DNA of 64,000 bases from assembly GCA_003255065.1 (NCBI GenBank), contig QAOA01002865.1:1-64000 (forward strand), in the 5' to 3' direction. The stretch comes from Cercis canadensis. Taxonomy: Eukaryota; Streptophyta; Magnoliopsida; Fabales; Fabaceae. Below the pieces are notes generated by a model. That model did no database searches and was not told the DNA's origin. It saw only the letters and a program-made list of their open reading frames with translations. Shown here piece after piece: positions 34,227-46,046 of the stretch (its first letter is position 1; each line of letters opens with the position of its first letter). The translations under genes were made by a program, and so were the position numbers.

Positions 34227-37200
34227 TTATGGCTTGATGAAACGTTTAGTTTCTCCACAGCCCATAATTGATGTAGGCAACACTCCAACCTGATCTATTC
34301 CTTCTGCAAACACCACAGCCATACCCATATAGAAGTGAGTTTCAATGTGGCAATGAAATGGCCACACACCAGGATTATTTGCGCGAAACCTCAGAGCAGT
34401 CCATCCATTAGGATGAAGTGGCACTGTGTTCTTCAAAATGGGATTCTTCAAAGTGAAATTTTTGGTGTCTTTGTCTTTGTCAAACACACCATTACCATAT
34501 CCCAAAACCCAAAAATCATGCCCATGGAGATGCCATGGATGTGTTTCACTGTTACCAGTGACAACATTCTGTAGTATCACATCCACTACAGAATTGAAGG
34601 TTAAATTGTAAATGCCACTGCTCATAGTGGGATCCTTGGCAATGTCATAATTGTCTGGAGGTGAAGTTTGACTAAAAGCATCAGTTAGATTATATTTCAG
34701 TGCAATTAGGTAAGGGGTCACTGGAAGATTCAAAGAGACATTGTTCAAGCACCAACCAACATTACCATCTATGGTAGCTTGTGTATTAAGAAGCGAAATG
34801 GTTCTATCAGAGTTAGAAGGTGGTGGATCGATGAAAGGTGATGGGCTTTGACGGCAAGGCTTTGAGCTAAACGTGAGGCAGTGTCATTCCAAAGAGGGCC
34901 TTGGGGTGCAGGAGTTAGTGGTAATGTTGTGAGATCATTTGGAGAGTAGTTAAGGATGGCTAACCCTAATGGGGTTGAAGGTCCACGGTTAACAACGTTT
35001 GTGGTTATCCAATAGTTTCTTGAAGTGTCTTGATTGGCTGTTATAAGCACAGAGTATGTCTCACCAGAGTATATGTATAGGTTTTGTACTACAAATGGTT
35101 CCACATATAGTGCCCATCAGCTTCGACAACGGTCATATTATGACCCTGCAAAAGTCAAAAAGCAAATGACAAAATCTTAAATCATACATCTTATATATTG
35201 TATAATTCATGTTATACAGTATGTTTGGTTTGGTAGAAAAATAATTTTAATTTCTTCCCACTGTTAAGCCATGCATGCACTTTATCAAACAACTTAAGGA
35301 TCTCTATCAAAATTAGGGGTAACAAAGTAAGTATAGAAGCAATCTAAGTGCACAAGGTATATTCCTTAAGATTATTATTTGATGGGTTTTTTGCCACTTG
35401 TTTATTAAGATTCAAAAGCCACTCATCAAATAAAGCAGTAGAGGCCACTTGTTATCTAATGGTATTTATATTTTCTGTATATGTTATTTGTATATTTTAA
35501 ATTCGTACTATTTCATATGAGTCCTAATTCAACTTATATCTTATAATTTTAATTGGATTCACTCAATTTTTTTTTGAATGACTAAAATTCAATTAAGACT
35601 CACAATATATGAAATAGTATGAAGAGTAAAATGTCATTTTGGTCCTTGAAAAATTGTCACGCTGCCACTTGAATTCCTAATTTATTTCTGGTGTCACTTT
35701 AGTCCTTCGATTTATATTCTGTCAGCCAATTTAGTCCTCTGTCTAAGTCAGTTAGTGAGGTTGAATAAAAAAGTCCATGTGGCACGTTAAGTGCTGATGT
35801 GGCCGTTATGTGGTGACATGGTGGGATGGGGACTACACAGCACTAAAACGACGTCGTGTTGACCAGGTCACACTGCCAAGTCACTGTCACGTGGACACTA
35901 ACGGCCACATAACCACTTAACGGGCCACCTGAACTTTTCCATTTTACCTGGGTTAACTGAGCTAGACAGAAGACTAAATTGACTGACGGATATTTCGAGG
36001 ACTAAATTAGTACTAGAAATAAATTAGGGACTAAAGTAGTAGCATAATATTTTTTCAAAGACCAAAATGATATTTTACTCTTGTATGAATTTATTATATA
36101 TAAAAAAACGTTTCTCTTATATTCTTACATCTTCTACAGCAAAAAATTGTGGTAACTACTCATCCAAACTAGTTAAAGTGATTTTACATTTCTTAATACT
36201 TTCTCTCTTCTCCATAACTCAACTGGCCTTAAAATTGTTAATTTGTTCTAGAAAAACCAATGGACAGACGCAAAGAAAAACTCAAATATATATTAACTCA
36301 ATTAGTTCTTTTTTACTTTAATAATACATTGAGGGTATCCAAAATTTCCTCAATTTGGGAACTAAGTGCAGAAAGGGATGTCAAGCTACCAATCCTTAGT
36401 GGATATATTTTTGCAGGCTCAACTGTTAATGCATATGGGGAACATTCAGGATTTGTTGCATTGCATGTTGCGTTTGCCCACCTTGAAGAACCCAAACGAG
36501 AGCAATCGAACTTTCATCTTCCATTTATAAGTAGTGACTGAAAGTATAACATGGAATTACTTTATCAACGCAAGTTAAATTTTCTCAATTAATTTTCATT
36601 CATAAACTGTGATGATGGAAGATTTAAATTCATTAGCATGGATGGCACTTACCTGAGGCTCCCCTACAAAAACAAAGGGTATGGAGGTCAAGCCTGTTTC
36701 CTGCTCATATGTGCTTTTGTGATACCAATCATTGAGAAGGATGCTGTGGTCATGATCATAGGTAAAGGGCTCAGATTCTCCATCTGGAACAGCTACAATA
36801 ATAGACCCATAAACACCTTCTTTTTTGCATTCCATAATGTGCATGATATAAATATGTCCCACCTTGAATGTTCAACAAAGTAAAAAGATTTCCATTTAAA
36901 AACGTTGTGAATAAGAATAATGCTACGTATACAACTCTTACGGTTATAATTATATATGTGATGATACCACTTTAATTCAGATAGCTCTACTTAAGAACTT
37001 TCATATTTATACTTTTTAATAATTATGTAGATCACTACACTAAAAAAAATTTCAGATAACTCTACTTAAGATTCTCAAGAACAAGATTCTCATCAATAAT
37101 GTTTTTCCCAAATAAAAAAAAAATTATGTACCAAACGCCACTTAAAATTCACATGGCTCCATAAAAACTTTTCTTTTTAAAATCATGTAAGGCCTCATGT

Positions 37201-37728
37201 ATAGTCGTATAGGTTTGTGCATATAAGAGTTTTGTGACAAAGCTGATGTAATAGCAGTGGTCTGCTATTCCTTACCCTGTCAACAACAAACTTGTATCTC
37301 ATAGTCTCCCCTGGCATAATGGGTCATTAACAGCTTCTGTTCCATCACTCCAAGGTGTTCCTATCTGCCATTTTATCACACAAAATGAAAACCAAATGCT
37401 TGAGAAACATATAATTGTAGCTCAAAACAGCTAAGAGAACATCTTTTCAAGAACTATAATTGAGTCAAAAATGAAAATGTGACGACGCTACCTGCCGGAT
37501 GCCACGCCAATGAATTGCAATATTTTCTGTGGGCAAACCGTTGGTGAGATCAATAACAATGGTGTCTCCCTGCTGTGCCAAGATTGTTGGCCCTGGACTC
37601 TCCCCATTGATGGTCATTGTAAACTTTTTAAAGCAATCTGGAGATTTGTACTCATACTTAACTTCCCATCTGTAGTGGCGAATTCTAGCCTCTACTATTG
37701 TTGGGACAGATACCAAAGATATGAACAT
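34227..37728 (-). pseudogene. L-ascorbate oxidase pseudogene (multicopper oxidase)
   Basis: Five exons on the minus strand, borders recognisable: 37492-37728, 37276-37364, 36653-36862, 36349-36537 and 34227-35145. Family features remain: VEARIRHYRWEVKY after a signal-like start, GTPWSDGTEAV, GTYLYHAHYGMQ, HPWHLHGHDFW and GVWPFHCHIETH. Lesions: the HWHG copper ligand is HWRG in exon 1; frameshift in exon 2 near 37325; frameshift in exon 3 near 36825; TGA at 36514-36516 in exon 4; exon 4 donor GA instead of GT at 36347-36348; a 2-base insertion near 35106; and a frameshift near 34850. Intact enzymes are apoplastic, about 570 aa, and oxidise ascorbate. The lesions leave no full protein. The long fourth intron holds a fold-back element. 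Confidence 0.93.
35495..36080. mobile_element. Fold-back element(s) in pseudogene intron 4
   Basis: A main element at about 35623-36080 has arms of roughly 130 bp: left GAGTAAAATGTCATTTTGGT and TTTAGTCCTTCGATTTAT, right ACCAAAATGATATTTTACTC and GAGGACTAAATTAGT. Its centre is GC-richer and includes the palindrome ACGACGTCGT. Immediately left, 35500-35622, is a smaller inverted repeat (TACTATTTCATATGAGTC / CACAATATATGAAATAGTA). Non-coding. Confidence 0.7.
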
Positions 37729-38180
37729 ACATAATGCCCATAAGCCCCCAAAATTTCTTCTCTAATGTGAGGACTCAATTATCTTCATTCTTAGTTTAAT
37801 TTCTCTCATGGAAATCGCTTAATGAAGCTTAAGATGGCAGCAGTCAAGTATATATATATATATAAATATGTATATTTAGAAGGTTAAGTCGAAGTTAAGT
37901 CAAGATTCAGCAGCTAGTTTCCTTTTGTTGACTTTTCAACTCCTTTAGGTAAGAACCATAAGATTATACTTACAGAATAAGATATTCCAGCTTCAATCCC
38001 ATTTCTTCCCATGTGATGGGCAACAAAATTTGATTCGAAACGAACCTAATTCACGTGTCTAAGAATTTTTTTTTTTTTTTTTTTTTTACTTTGATTATGA
38101 TTTTAAATTTGAATACAAAATTTATAAATTTTAAAAGTGACCTCAATATTACTCAATTACACACCGGTTGATAAATATTT
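37729..38180. other. Spacer upstream of the oxidase pseudogene
   Basis: Contains a short TA microsatellite at 37850-37870 and a T20 tract at 38068-38090. No intact start codon with a full signal peptide was found upstream of 37728; the in-frame upstream sequence (RRNFGGLWALC) lacks an ATG before a stop, so the original start may be lost. Confidence 0.4.
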
Positions 38181-38181
38181 T

Positions 38182-38490
38182 TTATTTGAGTTATATTGTT
38201 TACACAAATTAATTGGATGAGACAAAACTAGAACTGCAGCATTGAAGGAACCAACAACGATTGAATGCTTTTNGAATGCTTTTTTTTATTAGAGTTATAT
38301 TGGTTACACAAAAATTAATTGGATGAGACAAACTAGAACTGCAGGCTGCAGCATTGGAGGAATCAATATGAAAAGGATTGAATGCTTTTTTTATTTGAGT
38401 TATATTGGTCACACAAAAACTAATTGGATGAGACAAAACTATAACTGCAGCATTGGAGGAACCCAGATGAAAATAATTGAATGCTCTAAA
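38182..38490. repeat. Tandem repeat, about 100-bp unit, three copies
   Basis: Each unit contains GAGTTATATTG, then TACACAAA with AATTGGATGAGACAAA, then ACTGCAGCATTG and GATTGAATGCTTTT-like sequence. Copies lie near 38188-38272, 38287-38385 and 38395-38485. The first junction carries an N at 38273 between repeated GAATGCTTTT. Non-coding. Confidence 0.75.
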
Positions 38491-39619
38491 AAAAAATTCA
38501 AAGTTTTGAGGGGACAAATCCTATATATTATAGAAAATTATACTAACAAGTAAAGAGAAATTTTGGAGAGGCCAAGCTATAAGGTAGTTCTACCCTCATG
38601 TGCACTCAGCATTATTAATATTATACACTTACATAGTTAATTAGTAAGTTGATTTTAGCTGAGCTTACTTAAATTTTTTTCTTTTTCTGTTATAGGACTT
38701 ATCATATGACATCAACTATGCATTTGTGTCTCTTTCGTTGGATCTCAAACATGTCACTAACGCTTTGTCCGATAATATTAGAATAATTTATTCTTACTAT
38801 CATTTTTAACATCTAAAACTATGCATGTGTGTACTAATGTGAATATGAGTCTTCCCTTTCTGTTGAACATGGCAATTATCTTTGTTTTTCATGGATGGTG
38901 TGCTAGTAGAAGCATGTTTTAATTAAGTTTTTGAACTTACCTGTATAACGACTAAGGTAGCCCTGCATCAGCCAAACAAAAAAAAAAAACAATTGAAAGA
39001 AAGTACCAAACATGAAATAATGCTGATAGCTGCATTTTTAAAAAAATTTAATTATTGCCTTTCTTCTTGGAAAGTGATAGAATTATCATGGTTCATGTGT
39101 GAAAAGAAATAACTATTGTAATCCCAATCACTTCTAGGTTGATATTATTTTAGAACTTTATCCAAATAACTGAGAAACGTATCTTTTGTGTGTTAGTATC
39201 AACCAATATTTTTCTTTAGTTAGGAAATTGAGAGAAAAGTAGGAGGGAAAGAAATTGAGAAGAAAATGGAGCTGAAAAATTATTTTTTGTTGCATGATTA
39301 GTAGGAGAGAAAATAAGAGGAGAAAAAATTTGTACAAAATGTGAATGTAGAGCCAAAATTGAAGAGAAAATGAAATAGAAGGACCACAAAAAGACAATTG
39401 GATCATTTTGCCTCTATTAATGATAATAGTTTTAATTTTTATAAGGACATGAGTGTAATTTTATATTTTATTAAATTTTAAAAAGCTATTTCTATCTATT
39501 TCCTTTCTTTTCATTTTCACCTTATCCAAATAACAAGAGAAAACAATATTTTATTTGTTTTCTATCTTCTCTCTTTTTTTTCCTCCTATTTTCTTTCTCT
39601 TTATTTTCTTCTCACATTC
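38491..39619. other. Spacer, no gene seen
   Basis: AT-rich. Purine-rich block 39220-39380 and a complementary pyrimidine-rich block 39485-39610 (GAAAAT-, GAGAAAA-type phrases) give a loose inverted repeat that may be an old fold-back element. No gene. Confidence 0.35.
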
Positions 39620-40050
39620 AAACATATATTTATCTTTCAAATATTCTTATTTGCTATTGACTTGTGGATTTAGTGACATCTCCTATAATCATAAGATCTA
39701 GAGAGTTTAATGTTATTCAGCTCTAATGTAATCAAAACAAAAAAAACTCATAACATATATTTACCTTTCAAATATTCTTATTTGCCATTAACTTGTGAAT
39801 TTAGTGACATCTCCTATAATCATAAGATCTAGAGAATTTAATGTTATTCAGCTCTAATGTAATCAAAACAAAAAACTCATAACATATATTTACCTTTCAA
39901 ATATTCTTATTTGCCATTGACTTGTGAATGTAGTGACATCTCCTATAATTATAAGATCTAGAGAGTTTAATGTTATTCAGCTCTAATGTAATCAAAACAA
40001 AAAACACATAACATATATTTACCTTTCAAATATTCTTATTTATTATAAAA
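39620..40050. repeat. Tandem repeat, about 130-bp unit, 3.3 copies
   Basis: Units start AACATATATTTAcCTTTCAA near 39621, 39752, 39881 and 40010, the last being partial. Each full unit also has GTGACATCTCCTATAAT, AAGATCTAGAGA and TATTCAGCTCTAATGTAATC. Differences between copies are a few percent, suggesting recent local amplification. No coding capacity. Confidence 0.85.
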
Positions 40051-40702
40051 TTGTTCTGCTTAAAATTAGATATTTCAATCCCAATATTTTAATAATTTAT
40101 TGTGAATTTAATTATGACACTAATTCCATTAAAAAAAATATTTTCATTGTATTTTAATAAAAATAATATCATGTACCAAAAAAATAATCTCTAAATTTTA
40201 AATATGACATTAAACTAACTTATTTTGGATATAATAAAAAAAAGAATAAATATTTTATTAACTAATATATTCTAATCATATTGTTATATATTAAAAAAAA
40301 GTATGAATGTTATTCTGCCATATAAATTCACTAGTTAATTAATAAAATAAAGTTAGACTACTTTACCATCAAAATTATGTTAGCAGGCAACCCTTCTATT
40401 ACTTTATTTGGTTTCTTTCAATCTAATTAGGTGATCTCTTTTCCAAATCAATCTCCTTCACATAAACACTCACAGTTTTAATATCTATTATCGATTATCG
40501 ATTAATTCTTTTGCAATCAAGATAAAGAAAATGTTAGCGGAGATTACTGGATATTTTACAATCGAACTTTTTTCACTTTACCTGACAAAGCACTAAACTA
40601 ATAGCAATTAAACCAAATCAATTAATTAGCCTAATTATTAATTTCTCAGCATACTAAACCAAAAAATTTTAGTATTGAGGTGGTTATCAATGTAGAAAGT
40701 TG
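40051..40702. other. Spacer, no gene seen
   Basis: Very AT-rich sequence with poly-A tracts. No gene or complete repeat recognised. Confidence 0.4.
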
Positions 40703-41075
40703 GGAGGTTTCTTAAATACTTTATAGTATGTCATATTACATGAGAATAGTCAATGTGTGAATGACATGTGTACAAGTTAACTGTTTTTAAATTTATTTGA
40801 GAAAATAAAATAAATTATATTTATATATACAGGAATTCTATAATACTACGTAAGTATGCTATACTACACTGACGTGACAAACATACATAAATTTTATATT
40901 TTATTATATATAAAATATAATTTATTTAATTTTTTAAAAAAATTTAAAAATAATTAATTTATACACATGTCATTCATTTATTAGTTATTCTTATGTAGTA
41001 TAACATACTACATAAATACTAAAAGTATCTAAGAAATCTCTTTATATATAATAAAATATAAAAATTACTTCATAG
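40703..41075. mobile_element. Family D element interrupted by another family D copy
   Basis: The outer element (same orientation as the copy at 11898) begins GGAGGTTTCTTAAATACTT, runs to about 40829, and resumes at about 41042 with ATAATAAAATATAAAAATTA, ending near TAGAATTTTT. The gap at 40830-41041 is filled by a full family-D copy in the opposite orientation (CAGGAATTCTATAATAC to TCTAAGAAATCTC), flanked by TATA sequence. This is self-nesting of one small transposon family. Confidence 0.65.
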
Positions 41076-41149
41076 AATTTTTCGATAAAATTATGTGTTT
41101 GAATTTAAAGTTAGTTAAAAAAATAAAAAAAAATAAAAAACCAAATCTC

Positions 41150-42590
41150 TCTAAAATTACAATTAAGTAAAGAAGGAAAATAAAAACGAGGGCAATAGAA
41201 GGGAGGGTGGAGAGAAAGAGAAAGATAGAGAGAAAGCATGAACAGAGGGTAGAGTGAAAGGGTATAAAAGAAAGATTGAGACAGAGAGCTAAGGAGGGAG
41301 GAAGGAAGCAGATCGAGAAAGAGGGAATTGAAATTTCAGATTTAGTGTACAGGTAATCCTCTCTCTCCTTTATCAATCTATGCTAAGTAAAGGGCGGCTT
41401 TCCCTCAAGAGTTCCAATTTGCTCTCCCATTGTTGGAAAAGCTTCGGTGCTATGGCATTGGTGGATGCTCTGTCTTCTGAGTTTTTATTTATTTATTTAT
41501 GATTTTCAAAGAATAGCTTGTGTGCTATGCTTTTGAATGAGAGAGGAAGAAGATGAGTGAAAGCGGAGAAGTGTGATCAAATATAGCGTTAGGGGGCTAG
41601 TGCCAATGGGTGATGAAAATGCAAGAAAAGAGAGTTTCAGGGGAGAGGGGCGGGAGGAAAAAGCTGAGAGGGGGAGGGGAAGAGAGGAGAAATAATGGCT
41701 AAGAATAAAAAAAAAATAAAAATAGAAGGGCTAAATCGTTGAAAATGAAAGTTGGAGGATCAAATCCTTCATTTGGACAAAAGAAGGGTACTAAAATTGC
41801 AACTAAACCTAATATTTAGCAACAAATAAGCCACACATTTTGTGCTAGTGGGGAGTAGTGGGGGCAATTTTACATTTTTAATGGGGGCAACTTTGTTAAA
41901 TGATATATAGCCATTGAAAATTATTTGATGTTATGGTGGCAAATGCCCCACATCCTTATACATAGATCCGCCACTGTGGGTATGATTGATTTGAGGTGCA
42001 GGCTTTAATGGACTAACAAATTGAAGGGAAATGCACCTGGAGTTAATATTTTTTGAAGGGTTTGAAATGTCAAGCTTTTTGATGCATAATTGAACTGAGA
42101 AATGTGGGTATGATTGATTTGAGATGCAAAATGAAAGACTTTATTTTGGATGAATTAGGCTTTGAAGGGCAACTAACTTAAGATCTTTGAAGGGAAATGC
42201 AGTGGGAACTATTACTATTTGACGGGTATAAAGATGTACTGTTTAGGTGCACACTTTTGCCTTTGGTTTTTTAATTGATTGATTTTTGATGAATATTATA
42301 TGTTATCATAAATTTTGGCTTTAGTACCCTTATCTTTTTTTCTTTTTTTTTTTAAATTAAGGAAAAAGTGTTAACACCCTTTAAGTGCGTTAATACTCTG
42401 GATAAACCAAAGACCCCATACTCCACCAGGCAGTTGATATCTTTACTTGTACCTGTTGAACTAATGTGACATGGCTGTGACATCCATTCTACTTGCTTCA
42501 TTGACCTGCTTGATATCCAAAATATAATTACTAGTTTAGGTGTTTGTGATTCTGAAGCTGAGTAGACTTTATGATTCTTCTCTTTCAGAA
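41150..42590 (+). promoter_or_regulatory. PIG-M leader region with likely 5' UTR intron
   Basis: A purine-rich block at 41160-41340 is followed by TGTACAG then GTAATC, a plausible donor at 41355. The acceptor TCTTTCAG at 42581-42588 lies two bases before the PIG-M start codon, so the leader is probably spliced. The presumed intron has a G-rich block (41640-41679, several GGGG runs) that fits a G-quadruplex. No other gene seen. Confidence 0.45.
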
Positions 42591-45500
42591 ATGCCAGCGT
42601 TGGATTTTCGTTCACTGCTTCTATTCTCTGCCATTTTCCGTATCATCTTAATTCTATATGGAGAATGGCAAGATACACATATGGAGGTTAGATACACTGA
42701 TGTTGACTATCTCGTCTTTTCTGATGCTGCATCGTTAATGGCTTTGGGTGATTCCCCTTATAAGAGAACCACATATCGGTATTCCCCCTTGCTTGCATTT
42801 CTTCTCATTCCAAATTCAATCATCCATCGCTCATGGGGAAAATTTCTCTTCTCAGCTTCAGGTATTGAGAAGTTTTTATATATTCTGCCAACAATTGTCT
42901 GAACTACTGGATTGAAGTAGTAATTATGGCTCACTTATTATCTAAACATCTTGCTATCTGTGGTCCTAATTCTATATCAAGTGTTCAAGTGAAAGTATTG
43001 GTTTGTCAGAGCATGTGTGGAAAGATAGATTGATGGGTTGTGTAGTATAAATTATCCATAGTTAGATGTGATTTGCACACAGGCCCTTTGCTTGTTTCAA
43101 TTTTTTTGACCTTCTATAGAGATTTTTTCCCTCTCATCCGGACATGGATGTTAAAAAAATGGCCAACAAGGGTTTGCTCAATTGGCAGGATCACGCTATG
43201 TTGACACAGGGGGTCTTTTAATTTGATTCCTGTTGGTAGGCATCAACCAATTGTTGTGCACCCTGCCTTGGAGCTGGAGCAACTCTGCCTCCTATTTTTT
43301 TTTGCAAAAAAAATAAAAGATGGGAGACATATAATTCTAAGATTGGAATATTGAGACACTGTCATTTTCTATGGATTTTAAGTGACCATTTTTTTCCCCT
43401 CTGCATTAGGTTTAAATTCATTTGCTTTTGTAAGAAGATAATGCAGAAGGATTTTCCAATCATTACACCTAAGAACATGTTTTTCATGTCGAAAATGCAG
43501 ATATACTTGTGGGATATTTTATCCATTATATTTTAAAGCAGCGTAAGGTGCCCAAACATCTCTGCAACTACTCTGTCATGGCATGGCTCTTCAATCCATT
43601 TACCTTTACCATTGGGACACGTGGGAACTGTGAGCCCATTGTTTGTGCTATGATATTGTGGATCATTATCTGTCTCATGAATGGTATGGTTCTGCTTCTA
43701 TATTAACTTAAATTTGATACTGATGTTATGGTAACTTAGTGGGTGCAGATAATCAATCTTTTANTGATGGGTTGTGTAGTATAAATTATCCATAGTTAGA
43801 TGTGATTTGCACACAGGCCCTTTGCTTGTTTCAATTTTTTTGACCTTCTATAGAGATTTTTTCCCTCTCATCCGGACATGGATGTTAAAAAAATGGCCAA
43901 CAAGGGTTTGCTCAATTGGCAGGATCACGCTATGTTGACACAGGGGGTCTTTTAATTTGATTCCTGTTGGTAGGCATCAACCAATTGTTGTGCACCCTGC
44001 CTTGGAGCTGGAGCAACTCTGCCTCCTATTTTTTTTTGCAAAAAAAAAAAAGATGGGAGACATATAATTCTAAGATTGGAATATTGAGACACTGTCATTT
44101 TCTATGGATTTGAAGTGACCATTTTTTTCCCCTCTGTTAGGTTTAAATTCATTTGCTTTTGTAAGAAGATAATGCCGAAGGATTTTCCAATCATTACACC
44201 TAAGAACATGTTTTTCATGTCGAAAATGCAGATATACTTGTGGGATATTTTATCCATTATATTTTAAAGCAGCGTAAGGTGCCCAAACATCTCTGCAACT
44301 ACTCTGTCATGGCATGGCTCTTCAATCCATTTACCTTTACCATTGGGACACGTGGGAACTGTGAGCCCATTGTTTGTGCTATGATATTGTGGATCATTAT
44401 CTGTCTCATGAATGGTATGGTTCTGCTTCTATATTAACTTAAATTTGATACTGATGTTATGGTAACTTAGTGGGTGCAGATAATCAATCTTTTAATCTGT
44501 AATTATATTGAAGGCTTAAAAATTGGGTTATTACATATCATCAATTGGCGATCCATGTTTTTCAAAGATATATTTTTATTTAAGAAGACAATCAGTTGTA
44601 AGGAATATGATTTCACAATTTGTACTAGGGTTGCACCCTTGGTGCCTTTTGATTATCAATGATATTTGTTGTTTACTCCCCCCTAACAAAAAATATTTTT
44701 TTTTAATAGAATCTTCATTAAGATTTTAATTTCACTAGCTGCTGTGGTTTCTACCCCTCCTTCTAAGCACTGTAAAAGTTAAAAAACTGTAATATATGAT
44801 TTTAAATGTTGGATAAAAATGCATTTTACCTGGCTTTCAATATATTTTTTTGCAAAAATATTTTGTATAAGTTGAAAGATCAAGTTTAAATTTTGTGTTG
44901 GATTTTTTTTTTTTGGGGGGATAATATCGCTTTTGATTATTAGACTTGCTGTTGGTGGATGCACCAAAGAAAGACTTGTTTTTTATGTGTTAAAGGTATA
45001 AAAGTATTACATATTTGCATCTCTCTTGATGCCTTGATGGCATGCTTTTTTTTGCCCTTTTTTCTTCTTCCTCCCTTTGGCTTGCAGGTAATGTTTTTCA
45101 GTCAGCTTTTTGGTATGGACTTGTTGTCCATTTCAGGATATACCCTATAATTTATTCTATTCCTATAATCCTGGTTCTTGATCCAAACTTCTTCCAATCT
45201 GGTCAGAAACCTGTTGTAAGGAACTGGACTGCAGTTCAAGGAGAGAGACCCAAAGATGGAAATGACCGGTGTAATTTACTTAATCTATTAAAAAGCTTAT
45301 TCACAAGGGAGAGACTAATATTTGGACTGGTCTCAGGAGTGGTTTTCCTCGTTTGTACTGGTCTGTTCTTCTATTTATATGGGTGGGAATTCCTAGATGA
45401 GGCACTGCTGTACCATCTTACTCGAACAGATCCAAGGCACAACTTCTCTATCTATTTCTATCACATCTATCTTCATTACGGACATGATATTTCAGTGGTG

Positions 45501-46046
45501 GAAAAGCTCATCTCCTTTTTGCCACAGTTTACAGCGCAGCTGGTTCTTATTTTCTGCTTTGCACAGGATTTGCCGTTTTGCTTATTTGTGCAGACTGTGG
45601 CATTTGTAGCATTCAATAAGGTTGTCAACTAATAGCTTTGTAAGAAAAATTGAACATGCTTTCATATTTTTAAGCTGAATTGTCTTTCTGAGTACATATA
45701 CAAACTTTTGGATAAATTCATTTTGCAGGTGATTACAGCACAGTATTTTGTGTGGTTTTTTTGTTTGTTGCCTCTGATACTACCTTGGAGTAAAATGAAG
45801 CTTAAATGGGGAGGCTTGTCTTGCATTCTTTTGTGGATTGGTGCTCAGGGCCATTGGTTGATGTGGGGTTATCTGCTTGAGTTCAAGGGTAAAAATGTCT
45901 TCTTACAGCTTTGGACGGCAGGCTTGGTGTTTCTGGCAGCCAACATTTTCGTCCTTATCATGATTATCCGCCACCATAGATGTGCTTCAATTTTCGAAGG
46001 TGGTTTAGAGCACGTAAATTCAAAGAATGTGGCTAAACTTGAGTGA
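42591..46046 (+). CDS. PIGM: GPI mannosyltransferase 1 (PIG-M)
   Basis: Coding exons 42591-42861, 43501-43683 (or its copy 44232-44414), 45088-45620 and 45729-46046 join in frame to 434 aa, close to the family length. PIG-M adds the first mannose, from dolichol-phosphate-mannose, to the GPI precursor in the ER; the Arabidopsis gene is PEANUT1. Seen: an N-terminal hydrophobic helix; the DxD motif at D37-D39 in [61 protein letters not shown]; and many hydrophobic segments. The start MPALDFR lies two bases after a splice acceptor; an upstream ATG at 42540 is in the intron. Exon 2 is duplicated; see the repeat entry. Confidence 0.93.
43031..44494 (+). repeat. Tandem duplication of PIG-M exon 2 region with N at the joint
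   Basis: 43031-43763 and 43765-44494 are copies with about 1 percent difference (for example GATTTTAAG/GATTTGAAG, CTGCATTAGG/CTGTTAGG, and A-run length). Both include the 183-base exon 2 and encode identical protein. The exon begins and ends in phase 1, so including both copies would keep the frame and add 61 aa. The single N at 43764 suggests two allelic contigs placed side by side rather than a true duplication. Confidence 0.85.

Noticed and set aside
35846-35860. ACGACGTCGT palindrome as a regulatory site
   Set aside because: It lies in the centre of a fold-back transposon inside a pseudogene intron, so a role is unlikely.
39620-40050. Regular repeats as a CRISPR array
   Set aside because: Units are about 130 bp, contiguous and without variable spacers, in a plant nuclear context.
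43701-44240. Second full PIG-M gene copy
   Set aside because: Only exon 2 and its flanking introns are repeated, joined at an N; exons 1, 3 and 4 are single.
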